From DASRIA01 sp035650255 (GTDB taxonomy: Bacteria > Actinomycetota > Thermoleophilia > Solirubrobacterales > JBBDJG01), in NCBI GenBank assembly GCA_035650255.1, contig DASRIA010000034.1, forward strand, positions 13,893 through 77,892: a DNA stretch of 64,000 nt, read 5' to 3'. The first letter of the stretch is position 1, and each line of letters begins with the position of its first letter. The translations under genes were made by a program, and so were the position numbers. The notes under the pieces are model-generated. The model did no database searches, had not been told where the DNA came from, and saw nothing but the letters and a program-made list of their open reading frames with translations. Below are positions 31,972 through 40,245 of the stretch, one piece after another.

Positions 31972-33714
31972 TTGGCAGGCCTCGGCCTGCTCGTGCGCGG
32001 GCGCCACGCCCTGTACGTGAGCGCACTCGCCGCCCTGCTTGCCAGCCGCGGGGCGCGCGTCTGGGAGTCGCACGCCGGCTCCCCTCCGCGGGTGCCGCGC
32101 GGAGCGGACATCGCGATCCTCGAGTCGCCGCTGCCCGCGGAGCTGCGCGCGCTCGCGGTCCGGGGGGTGAGCGTGATCGTGCTCGCAGAGCGCGCGGAGC
32201 CGGCCGACGCTCTCGCCGCGGCGCAGCTGGGAGCCCGCGCCCTCCTGCCGAAGAACTGCACCTTGGCGGAGCTCTCCATTGCTATAAGGAACGCCACCGC
32301 CGGGGGCCAGGCGCCCCACCGCCCGTCCCTGACTCCGCGGCAACGCGAGGTGCTGGAGCTGATCGTCGAAGGCCTCGACAACGCGCAGATCGCATCCCGT
32401 CTCGGGATCACCGAGCGGACCGTGCGCGCCCATGTCTCCAGCGTGCTGGAGCGCACGGGCGTCTCCAACCGCACGCAGGCGGCGGTGGCCGCGATTCAAC
32501 GCGGCTGGGTCGCCACGCTGCTGCTCGCGGTCGCGCTGCTCGCGGTCGTGACGAGCGCCGCGGCGGCCGCGGTCGAGACGCCCACTGCGCTGCGTGCCGC
32601 CCTGACGCGCGAGATGCGCGCCGCCGGCGGCTATTCGGGCGCCTGGGTCCACGACGGTGGGTCGGGGCGGACGGTGTTCAAGTGGCGCTCGCAGAGCCCG
32701 CGCGTGCCGGCGTCGGTGCAGAAGCTCGTCACGACGGCCACGGCGCTCGACCGCCTCGGTGCCGAGGCACGCTTCGAAACCGCGGTGATGGCCGACGGCG
32801 AGGTCAGCGAAGGCACCCTGGACGGGAACGTCTACCTGCACGGTTCAGGCGACCCGACTTTCGGGACGAGTGCCCTCAACAGGCTCGCCGGCCTGGTCGC
32901 CGACACGGGCCTGGATCGCATCACCGGTCGGGTGCTCGGCGACGAGAGCTTCTTCGACACGCGGCGTGGCGGGCCGGCGAGCGGCTTCGGGATCTCGCCC
33001 TATGTCGGTCCGCTGTCCGCCCTCGCCTTCAACCACGGCTCGCTCGTGCCGTTCGCGCGCGGCTGGCAGACGAATCCTCCCGCCTTCGCCGCGGAACGCC
33101 TGCGCGTGTCGCTGCGCCGTGAGGACGTCGCCGTCGCACGATACGTGCGCACCGGAAACGCGCCCGCGGACGCCAAGACCGTGGCGGCCGTCGAGTCTCC
33201 CCCGCTCGGGAGCATCGTGCGGCGCACCAACCAGGTATCCGACAACTATTTCGCCGAGATGCTGCTGAAGGGGATCGGCGCCCGGTCCGGGGGGGCCGGT
33301 TCGACGTCGGCGGGAGCGCGGGTTGCGCGCGCTTACGCGCGTGAGGCCGGCTTCAAGGCGAAGGTCGTCGACGGCTCCGGCCTGTCGCGCGCGAACCGCG
33401 TGGCGCCGCGGGATGTGGGGCGGCTGCTGCTGGACGCGCGCAAGCAGCCGTGGTTCGAGGCCTTCTACGGCTCGCTGCCACTCGCAGGCAAGTCCGGGAC
33501 GCTCCACAAGCGCATGCGGAGGACTCGCGCGTCGGGACGCTGCCGCGCCAAGACGGGCACGCTGTCCGGCGTCACCGCGCTGGCCGGCTACTGCCGCGCG
33601 CCGGACGGCGACGCGATGACGTTCGCCCTCCTGATGAACGGCGTGAACGTCTGGGCCGGCCGCCGCGCCCAGGACCGGATCGCCGCGCTGCTCGCGTCGT
33701 ACACCGGCGACTAG
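31972..33714 (+). CDS. LuxR-type regulator fused to a PBP4-type D-alanyl-D-alanine carboxypeptidase
   Basis: 580 residues, one continuous frame. Residues ~1-110 are a degenerate receiver: the phospho-Asp position is glutamate (E51 in DIAILESPLP), the acidic pair is lost, but K94 in LLPKN is kept. Residues ~118-178 are a LuxR/FixJ DNA-binding domain (LTPRQREVLELIVEGLDNAQIASRLGITERTVRAHVSSVLERTGVSNR, read in parts). One hydrophobic segment (179-200) ends in an Ala-rich stretch like a signal-peptidase site. Residues ~203-580 are peptidase family S13: SVQK (248-251), SDN (423-425), KTG (527-529). DacB normally starts with a signal peptide; here a DNA-binding module precedes it. A cell-wall-sensing, membrane-bound regulator is plausible (inference). 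TTG start is uncertain. Confidence 0.85.
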   Translation: MAGLGLLVRGRHALYVSALAALLASRGARVWESHAGSPPRVPRGADIAILESPLPAELRALAVRGVSVIVLAERAEPADALAAAQLGARALLPKNCTLAELSIAIRNATAGGQAPHRPSLTPRQREVLELIVEGLDNAQIASRLGITERTVRAHVSSVLERTGVSNRTQAAVAAIQRGWVATLLLAVALLAVVTSAAAAAVETPTALRAALTREMRAAGGYSGAWVHDGGSGRTVFKWRSQSPRVPASVQKLVTTATALDRLGAEARFETAVMADGEVSEGTLDGNVYLHGSGDPTFGTSALNRLAGLVADTGLDRITGRVLGDESFFDTRRGGPASGFGISPYVGPLSALAFNHGSLVPFARGWQTNPPAFAAERLRVSLRREDVAVARYVRTGNAPADAKTVAAVESPPLGSIVRRTNQVSDNYFAEMLLKGIGARSGGAGSTSAGARVARAYAREAGFKAKVVDGSGLSRANRVAPRDVGRLLLDARKQPWFEAFYGSLPLAGKSGTLHKRMRRTRASGRCRAKTGTLSGVTALAGYCRAPDGDAMTFALLMNGVNVWAGRRAQDRIAALLASYTGD

Positions 33715-33736
33715 GGCCGCGTCGCCGGAACTTTGG

Positions 33737-33767
33737 CCCGTCCGTAACCACAGGTGTTACGCACGGG
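33737..33767. terminator. Hairpin between the fusion gene and ligA
   Basis: CCCGT-C-CGTAAC (33737-33748) pairs with GTTACG-C-ACGGG (33756-33767) around a 7-nt loop, 11 pairs with one C/C mismatch, between two convergent genes. There is no T tract, so termination efficiency is uncertain. Confidence 0.5.
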
Positions 33768-33800
33768 ACATGGTTCGCGGCTGGGTCTGAGTACCGTCGA

Positions 33801-35858
33801 TCAGGCCGGGCCGAGCAGCCGTTCGAGTTCGGCCTCGTCGATCACGGGCCGGCCCAGGTCCCTGGCCTTGTCGGCCTTGGAGCCCGGGTCCGCTCCCGCC
33901 ACGACGTAGTCGGTCTTGCCCGACACGGAGCCCGTGACCTTGCCCCCGGCGGCCGTGATCCGCTCGGTCGCCTCGTCGCGCGACATGTTCGGCAACGTGC
34001 CCGTCAACACGAAAGTCTGTCCCTTCAGGGGCCCATCCTGCGGCCCACCCGCCGATCCGCTTACGGATCGGCGGCCCTGTTCCAATTGAAGACCTGCGTT
34101 CCGCAGGTCTTCGATGAGCTGCTGGTTGCGGGGCTCGTCGAACGTCTCGCGGATCAGCCCGGCGAGCACGGGCCCGATGCCCTCGACCTCGAGGATCTCC
34201 TCCTCGGACGCACCCATCAGCCGGTCGATCGAGCCGAAGTGGGATGCCAGAGCGCGCGCGTTGACGCCGCCGATGCCGGGAATCCCGAGCGCGTAGAGCA
34301 CCCGGTGGAAAGGCTGTCGCTTCGAGCCTTCGATCGACGCCACCAGGTTCTCGGCCGACTTGCGCTGGAAGCCCTCGAGCTGTTCGAGCTGCTCGACCGT
34401 GAGGCGATAGATGTCCGGCAGCGCCCGCACGAGCTCTTCCTCGAAGAAGCGGTAGACGAGCTTCTCGCCGAAGCCCTCGATGTCCATCGCGCCTCGCGAG
34501 ACGAAGTGCTTCAGCGCCTGGACGATCTGCCCGGGGCAGTCCTTGCGGTTCGGGCAGCGGGTCCAGACCTCGCCCTCGGGCTTCACGGTCGGGGTGCCGC
34601 AGGCGGGGCACTTCTTGGGTGGCCGGTAGCGCTTCTCCTTCCCGGTCCGCCGTTGCGTGATCGGCGAGACAACCTGCGGGATCACGTCGCCGGCGCGCAT
34701 GATCACGACCTGGTCGCCCTCGCGGATGTCCTTGCGCGAGATGTCCTCCTCGTTGTGCAGGGTCGCCTTGCCGACCGTGACTCCGCTCACCTGCACCGGC
34801 TCGAGCCGCGCCCAGGGGACCATGTTCCCGGTGCGCCCCACGTTCACCTCGATCTTCTCCAGCTTGGTGACCGCCGTCGTGGGCGCGAACTTGAACGCGA
34901 CGGCCCAGCGCGGCTCGCGGCCCACCACGCCCAGCGCCTGCTGCACGTCGTACTCGTCGATCTTGACGACCACGCCGTCGATCTCGTAGTCGAGGCTTTC
35001 GCGGCGTTCCTCCCAGCGGTGCGCCGTCTCGATCACCGAGTCGATGTCGCGATGCAGCTCGACGTCCTCGTTGACCTTGAAGCCGTGCTCACGCAGCCAA
35101 GCGATCGAGTCCGAGTGGCGCTCCTGGCCGAGCCCCTCCGACGCTCCGATGCCGTAACACCAGATGGACAGCGGCCGGGACCGCGTGACCTCCGGGTTCA
35201 GCTGGCGCAGCGACCCGGCCGCGGAGTTGCGCGGATTGGCGTATGTCTTCTGACCCGCCGCGGCCTGCTCCTCGTTCAGCTTGGCGAAGCCCGCCAGCGG
35301 CAGGTACACCTCGCCGCGGACCTCCACGAGCGGCGGCGCATCCGGCCCGATCGAGTGCGGGATGTCGGGAATCGTCTTGAGGTTCTGCGTGACGTCCTCG
35401 CCGATCTCGCCGTCGCCGCGGGTGGCGCCGCGGACCAGCTCGCCGTTCTCGTACACGAGCGAGATGGCGAGGCCGTCGACCTTGGGCTCGGTCACGTATC
35501 GGACCTCACGCTCGGAGAGCTCCCGCTTGGCGAGCAGGTTGCGGACCCGCTGCTCCCACGCCTGCAGCTCGTCCGCGTCGCGCGCGTTCGCGAGCGACAG
35601 CATCGGCAGCAGGTGACTCACCTGCCCGAAACGCTCCAGCGGCCGGCCGCCCACGCGCTGCGTCGGCGAGTCCGGGGTGCGCAGCTCCGGGTGCGCGTCC
35701 TCGAGCGCATTCAGCTCGCGCAGCAGGTCGTCGTACTCCGTGTCGGAGATCTCCGGATCGTCCTGCACGTAGTAGCGGTTGTTGTGGTACTCGATGTCGT
35801 GCCGCAGCTCGGCGGCGCGCGCAGCCGGGTCGGTGGGACTGCGCTTCGTCCGCGGCAT
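33801..35858 (-). CDS. ligA: NAD-dependent DNA ligase
   Basis: Seals nicks in DNA during replication and repair, using NAD+. It has 685 residues, normal length. The N-terminal Ia domain (YVQDDPEISDTEYDDLLREL), nucleotidyl lysine K126 in EPKVDG, the OB fold, four zinc cysteines (CPACGTP and RCPNRKDCPG), helix-hairpin-helix repeats (ALGIPGIGGVNARALASHF) and a C-terminal BRCT domain (GLKGQTFVLTGTL) are all present. Its ATG overlaps the surE stop by one base (TGATG), so the pair is coupled; the reason for a surE-ligA pairing is not obvious. Confidence 0.97.
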   Translation of the reverse strand: MPRTKRSPTDPAARAAELRHDIEYHNNRYYVQDDPEISDTEYDDLLRELNALEDAHPELRTPDSPTQRVGGRPLERFGQVSHLLPMLSLANARDADELQAWEQRVRNLLAKRELSEREVRYVTEPKVDGLAISLVYENGELVRGATRGDGEIGEDVTQNLKTIPDIPHSIGPDAPPLVEVRGEVYLPLAGFAKLNEEQAAAGQKTYANPRNSAAGSLRQLNPEVTRSRPLSIWCYGIGASEGLGQERHSDSIAWLREHGFKVNEDVELHRDIDSVIETAHRWEERRESLDYEIDGVVVKIDEYDVQQALGVVGREPRWAVAFKFAPTTAVTKLEKIEVNVGRTGNMVPWARLEPVQVSGVTVGKATLHNEEDISRKDIREGDQVVIMRAGDVIPQVVSPITQRRTGKEKRYRPPKKCPACGTPTVKPEGEVWTRCPNRKDCPGQIVQALKHFVSRGAMDIEGFGEKLVYRFFEEELVRALPDIYRLTVEQLEQLEGFQRKSAENLVASIEGSKRQPFHRVLYALGIPGIGGVNARALASHFGSIDRLMGASEEEILEVEGIGPVLAGLIRETFDEPRNQQLIEDLRNAGLQLEQGRRSVSGSAGGPQDGPLKGQTFVLTGTLPNMSRDEATERITAAGGKVTGSVSGKTDYVVAGADPGSKADKARDLGRPVIDEAELERLLGPA

Positions 35859-36688
35859 CAGGGCGATGCGGGTGCGCCGTGCGCCAGCAGGCCGGACAGG
35901 TCCCAGCCCTCCAGCTGCTCCATGCTCCCCAGATCGGTCAGGTCGAAATGGAGCGGCGTGACCGAGATCGTGTCCGCGTCGATCGCGGCGAAGTCGGTGC
36001 CGTCCTCCGAGTGGTAGGAGGGCTCCATGCCGTAGATGCGATACCGCTTGCGCCGGCCGCCGTCCGGATCCTCGCCCGCCAGCTCGAGCCGGTCGCGGTA
36101 GATGCGCTTGCCCATGCGCGTCACCTGGGCCCCGGCGAGCTCCCCGAGCGGGACGGCGGGGCAGTTCACGTTGAGCAGGGTGCCGCTGGCGAGCGGCCGG
36201 TTCGGCAGCCTCTCGACCAGCCGGGCGGTGAAAGTGGCAGCCGCGGTGAAGTCGAACTCCTTCCCGAGGCGGAAGTCCATCTCCCGCTTCTGCGACTGCT
36301 GTGAGACCGCGATCGCGGGCAGGCCCAGCACCACACCCTCCAGCGCGGCCGCGACCGTGCCCGAGTACGTGATGTCGTCGCCCAGGTTGGCACCGTGGTT
36401 GATGCCCGAGACGATCAGCTCGGGTGGCTCTCCGATCAGCCCCAGGCTCGCGAACCGCACGCAGTCCACGGGCGTGCCGTCGGTCGCGAAGCCCGTCGTG
36501 CCGTCCCCGAACTCGATTTCGTCCACCCACAACGGCTGCCTGGTCGTGATGCTGCGCGCGCTGGCGGAGCGGTTGGAGTCGGGGGCGATCACCGCCAGCT
36601 CGATCCCGGGCACCTTCAGGAGGGCGCGGCGGAGCTCGTTCAGCCCGCGCGCCTGGATGCCGTCGTCGTTGGTGAGGAGGACTCTCAT
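35858..36688 (-). CDS. surE: 5'/3'-nucleotidase SurE
   Basis: Metal-dependent nucleoside-monophosphate phosphatase linked to stationary-phase survival. It has 276 residues. NDDG at 7-10 binds the divalent metal, followed by PDSNRSASA, GTPVDCVRFA and SGINHGANLGDD, all canonical. GTVAAALEGVVLGLPAIAVS continues the family order. The C-terminal ~30 residues extend the fold. The start is 122 bp from the divergent prepilin gene. The stop overlaps ligA. Confidence 0.95.
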   Translation of the reverse strand: MRVLLTNDDGIQARGLNELRRALLKVPGIELAVIAPDSNRSASARSITTRQPLWVDEIEFGDGTTGFATDGTPVDCVRFASLGLIGEPPELIVSGINHGANLGDDITYSGTVAAALEGVVLGLPAIAVSQQSQKREMDFRLGKEFDFTAAATFTARLVERLPNRPLASGTLLNVNCPAVPLGELAGAQVTRMGKRIYRDRLELAGEDPDGGRRKRYRIYGMEPSYHSEDGTDFAAIDADTISVTPLHFDLTDLGSMEQLEGWDLSGLLAHGAPASP

Positions 36689-36810
36689 GTGGGCGATATC
36701 CGGGGAGGCAATGTTAGTGAGGCACCCTCCGGGGGCCCCGTATATGAGTCGAGCGCGGGCCCGGAAGCTGACGAACTCCCCGCTGCGGACGAAGGGTCTA
36801 GTGGAGCGCC

Positions 36811-37365
36811 ATGGACCGGAGCATGCGACACGAGGGCCTCAGCCTGCGCAGCGAGCGCGGGATAATGCTGATCGAGCTGCTGACCGTGATCCCCATGCTG
36901 GTGATCGTGCTCCTGGGCACCTACGCGCTCTACACGGTGGGAGCCCGCAGCCAGCGGGACACGACCGGGCGCGTGCAGAGCCTGCTCCAGCAGCGAAACG
37001 GCCTGGAACAGATCACGCGCGAGATGCGGCAGGCAACGGCCATCACGCCGGTGTCGTCCCAGGTCCTCGACGGGACGACGTGGGTCCGCCCCTCGGACGG
37101 CGGCCCGTCCGCCCAGCGGCGGGTTCGCTATGACTGCTCCGGCGGCGCCTGCAACCGCTGGGAGGGCCCGCCCGGCGGTTCCCTCACCTCGGGGCCGGTG
37201 CCCGTGATCACGGACGTCCAGAATGCGGACGTCTTCTCGCTGGAGCCGAACACGGTCAATCCCACGTACGTGGTGACCCGCGTCGAGGTGACGGTCAGAG
37301 GCGCAGGCAACCCGATCACGCTCGACGGCGGCTTCGCGCTCCGCAACGTGCAATCGGGCTCGTAG
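36811..37365 (+). CDS. Type IV pilus minor pseudopilin (PilW-like)
   Basis: 184 residues. A class III signal ends at G17 followed by IMLIELLTVIPMLVIVLLGTYAL, with E22 at the +5 position, so prepilin peptidase would cut after G17. A hydrophobic alpha-1 helix and ~100 residues of beta-rich globular domain follow, with two cysteines (RYDCSGGACNRW) near the centre. It fits a minor pilin or type II-like pseudopilin placed in the membrane and assembled at a fibre tip. Two more pilin-like genes follow on the same strand. No prepilin peptidase or assembly ATPase is in view. Confidence 0.8.
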   Translation: MDRSMRHEGLSLRSERGIMLIELLTVIPMLVIVLLGTYALYTVGARSQRDTTGRVQSLLQQRNGLEQITREMRQATAITPVSSQVLDGTTWVRPSDGGPSAQRRVRYDCSGGACNRWEGPPGGSLTSGPVPVITDVQNADVFSLEPNTVNPTYVVTRVEVTVRGAGNPITLDGGFALRNVQSGS

Positions 37366-37374
37366 TTCCGGCCG

Positions 37375-37428
37375 CTCGACACTCGCCCTAGAGCACCCGT
37401 TTAGGCCGGCACCCGGTCAAGTGTCGAG
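37375..37428. repeat. Inverted repeat between pseudopilin genes
   Basis: CTCGACACT (37375-37383) and AGTGTCGAG (37420-37428) are a perfect 9-bp inverted repeat 36 nt apart, spanning the intergenic region between the first and second pseudopilin genes. It could fold in the mRNA to lower read-through or protect ends; no T tract follows. Confidence 0.5.
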
Positions 37429-37495
37429 TCTCGGAGCGGACACCTCTCGGAGTTTAGAACCCGACCGAAAGACCGGGGTGGAAGCGCAAGCGCGA

Positions 37496-38866
37496 ATGAA
37501 CGATGCGCAGACACGCACAACACACGGTCGCCGCCGAATGTGTTCCCAGCGGAACGACGCCGGCTTCACGCTCATCGAGATGTTGATCGCCGTCACGGTG
37601 GTCTCGATGGGGGTGGCTGCGACGCTGAAGGTGTTCGGCTCTGCCGGGCGCACGACCCTCAGCGCCCAGGCACAGCACGTCGCCGTGCAGCAGGTGCAGG
37701 CCGAGGTGGAGCAGCTGGCATCGCTTCCCTATGCCGAGCTTGCGCTGACCACAGCCCCCGAAGCATCCAGCGACCCCCGCCACCCGGGCTTCAAGGTGGC
37801 GGGGGGATCTTTCAACGTGCGCTCCGGGCTCTCCGAGGCGCTGGTGACTGCCCCGGGCGAAGGGGCCACGGCCCGAGTCGAGCCCGGGCCCGACTCCTTC
37901 GCGGTCGGCACCGGCGGAGCCACGATCACCGGCAAGCTCTACCGGTACGTCACGTGGCGCGACGAGACCTGCCCGCTCACGCTCTGCCCCACAACCGAGG
38001 ACACGAAGCGCATCACGGTGGCCGCCACGATCGACGCTCCCTTCCGGCCCTCCAACCGGCCGCCCGTCTGGATCTCGACGATCGTGGCCGACGCCGCGAC
38101 GGTGCCACCCGGCTCCCCTGCTCCTCCCGGCGGCACCCCCCACAGCGGGCCCCCGGTCACGGCTCAGTCCCTGTATCTCTACGACACGCCGTGCAGCCAG
38201 GCCACGCGCCAGACGCCGGCCGCCGACCACGAGACCCGTGACACGGCCGCGCGCGGGGCGGCGCCCGAGGACAACTCGACCTGTGAGCATCCGAGCACCG
38301 ACCGGCAGCCCGACCTGATGGCGCCCGGAGCACCCCCCGGCAGCCCCGGCGACGAGCTGTACAGGTACTCGAACGACCTCGACGGCCCCTACTACGGCGG
38401 GCTCGCCACGAAGCCGGCCGGCTCGACCTGCGTGCACTCCTATGACGCCGGCGGCGAGGACCCTGCCGTGCCGAGCCGGTGGAGCGTGCACTCCTGGAGC
38501 ACGGCTCCGATGCCCTACCTGTTCCACCTCGACGGGCAGGCGACTCTCTCCCTCTTCACGGTGTCGATCGGCGGGGTTCCCGCGGCCGGACGGCTGTGCG
38601 CCACGCTGATCGAGCAGTCCGTGACGAACGGCGTGCCGACCGACCGCCTGCTCGGCGACGCCACCTACGACCTGTCGGCCTGGCCCCGCTCGATCCGCCG
38701 GGTGACGTTCACCTTCCAGCTCCCGACGGGCCAGGACATCCTGCCCGGCAACCGCCTGGTGCTGGTCCTGCACACCCAGGGGCAGTCGACCCACGACCTG
38801 CTGTACGCCTACGACCACCCCGCCTACCCGTCGCTGCTCGAGCTGGCGACCACGACACCGCTGTGA
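37496..38866 (+). CDS. Prepilin-type protein with long secreted domain (PilV/GspI-like)
   Basis: 456 residues from ATG 37496 (ATG 37538 would also keep the leader). Cleavage after G23: FTLIEMLIAVTVVSMGVAATLKVF, with E28 at +5. The mature part is much longer than a normal pilin (about 430 residues) and has Pro/Gly-rich low complexity in the middle (PGSPAPPGGTPHSGPP). A C-terminal beta domain holds ATLSLFTVSIGGVPAAGRLCATL and ILPGNRLVLVLHTQG. It may present an adhesin-like domain on a pilus tip. GTGA overlap with the next gene. Confidence 0.78.
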   Translation: MNDAQTRTTHGRRRMCSQRNDAGFTLIEMLIAVTVVSMGVAATLKVFGSAGRTTLSAQAQHVAVQQVQAEVEQLASLPYAELALTTAPEASSDPRHPGFKVAGGSFNVRSGLSEALVTAPGEGATARVEPGPDSFAVGTGGATITGKLYRYVTWRDETCPLTLCPTTEDTKRITVAATIDAPFRPSNRPPVWISTIVADAATVPPGSPAPPGGTPHSGPPVTAQSLYLYDTPCSQATRQTPAADHETRDTAARGAAPEDNSTCEHPSTDRQPDLMAPGAPPGSPGDELYRYSNDLDGPYYGGLATKPAGSTCVHSYDAGGEDPAVPSRWSVHSWSTAPMPYLFHLDGQATLSLFTVSIGGVPAAGRLCATLIEQSVTNGVPTDRLLGDATYDLSAWPRSIRRVTFTFQLPTGQDILPGNRLVLVLHTQGQSTHDLLYAYDHPAYPSLLELATTTPL

Positions 38867-40236
38867 GACGCCTGGCAGAGAGCCTTCGCTCACGGCTCCG
38901 CGACCAGGGCGGGTTCGCCCTGCCGACCTCGCTCGCGGTGCTGATCGTGGTCGGAGGCCTTGCGACCGTGACCGCCCGCGCCGCCATCGGAGGTGAGAGC
39001 CAGTCCCTGCGCGATCGCCACGTGAAGATGGCGCTGTCCGCAGCGAACGCCGGCCTGTCGGCCGCGATGTACCGCACCAACCTGCTGCAGCCGGGCGCGG
39101 TCCAGTGCGTCGTCCAGAGCACGACCACGGGCGCGTTCGTCCTCAGCGCCCTCGAGGCCGACGGCTGGTGCCGCGAACAGGGAGAGGACCTGGGCGAGGG
39201 CGCCAGCTTCACGATGCGCGTCTCGGGCGCAGTGCCGCTGCACGTGAACGGCCAGGCGCTCACGCAGCGTTCGATCGTGTCCACGGGCATCGTCAACGGC
39301 GTGCGCAGGCGCCTGCTGCTGAAGACGAACGCCGCCACGGGCGAGCCGATCTTCCCGAACGGGTACGCCGCCGTGAGCCTCGATCCCGTGACGGTCAGCA
39401 ACTCCGCGCAGATCACCGGCGGGATCGGCTCGAACGGAAACGTCTACCTGCGCAACAGCGCCCAGGTGTGCGGCAACGCGACGCCGGGCCCCGGCAAGGT
39501 GGTGGAGATCCGCAACAGCGCCTCGGTCGTATGCGCAGGCAACACCCTGCCCGCCCAGGAGAGCTTCAACCTCCAGCCCGTCGACCAGGGCAACGCCCGC
39601 ACCGTGAACGACAACTCCCGGATCGGCAACCCACCCTCGTCGACCCAGCCCGACCCGTGCTCGGACTGCGGCAGCGTGAGCTGGAACCCCACCACCCGCA
39701 GGCTCCGGCTCAGCAACAGCGCGACTCTGACCCTGGGCGGGAACGTCTACAGCTTCTGCCGGCTCGACATCGAGAACACCGCTCAGCTGAAGATCGCCGC
39801 GCGGCCGTTCGGCGGCGCGGTCAGGGTGTACATCGACGCGCCGGAGGCATGTGGCGGCGCGGGCACGGGCTCGGTCTCCGTGCGGAACACAGGGACGATC
39901 GTGAATCTGAACCCGGACCCCACGACGATGCAGCTCTACCTCGTCGGCAGCGCGACCTACCCGACGTCGGCGACGTTCGAGAACAGCGCCGGGCTCAGCG
40001 GGGAGCTGGTGATGGCGCTTTACGCTCCGTCGTCCACGGTGCGGCTCCAGAACTCGGTGCACATCACCGGGGCAGTCGCCGCCAAGCAGGTGGAGATCCA
40101 GAACAGCGCGCGGATCACATGGCACGAGAGCATCGGGGAGATCACGAGCGGCAGTCCGGTGCGCCTGTTCAAGCCCGAGCACTACATCGAGTGCACGGCG
40201 GTCCCGCCCACGGCTGCGCCCAACTCGGGGTGCTGA
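38863..40236 (+). CDS. PilX-like pilus protein with Asn-Ser/Thr beta-solenoid repeats
   Basis: 457 residues; GTG 38863 overlaps the previous stop by four bases. The N-terminus GGFALPTSLAVLIVVGGLATV is prepilin-like but lacks glutamate at +5, as in PilX proteins. From about residue 178 the protein carries about nine copies of an N-[ST]-x-x-hydrophobic unit (NSAQI, NSAQV, NSASV, NSATL, NTAQL, NTGTI, NSAGL, NSVHI, NSARI), which suggests a beta-solenoid or bactofilin/DUF7305-like fold. Six or more cysteines are spread through it. It ends the three-gene pilus cluster, nine bases before truA. Confidence 0.75.
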   Translation: MRRLAESLRSRLRDQGGFALPTSLAVLIVVGGLATVTARAAIGGESQSLRDRHVKMALSAANAGLSAAMYRTNLLQPGAVQCVVQSTTTGAFVLSALEADGWCREQGEDLGEGASFTMRVSGAVPLHVNGQALTQRSIVSTGIVNGVRRRLLLKTNAATGEPIFPNGYAAVSLDPVTVSNSAQITGGIGSNGNVYLRNSAQVCGNATPGPGKVVEIRNSASVVCAGNTLPAQESFNLQPVDQGNARTVNDNSRIGNPPSSTQPDPCSDCGSVSWNPTTRRLRLSNSATLTLGGNVYSFCRLDIENTAQLKIAARPFGGAVRVYIDAPEACGGAGTGSVSVRNTGTIVNLNPDPTTMQLYLVGSATYPTSATFENSAGLSGELVMALYAPSSTVRLQNSVHITGAVAAKQVEIQNSARITWHESIGEITSGSPVRLFKPEHYIECTAVPPTAAPNSGC

Positions 40237-40245
40237 TCCGCAAAG

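Noticed and set aside
31835..32020. Short plus-strand frame starting near the LuxR-PBP4 gene
   Set aside because: Overlaps the fusion gene in another frame, with no homology; an ATG at 31883 belongs to it but does not lead into the LuxR frame.
32520..32600. Separate start for the PBP4 part (signal-peptide-like region)
   Set aside because: No ATG, GTG or TTG with a ribosome-binding site precedes the hydrophobic segment; the codon before it is GTC, so a fusion is the simpler reading.
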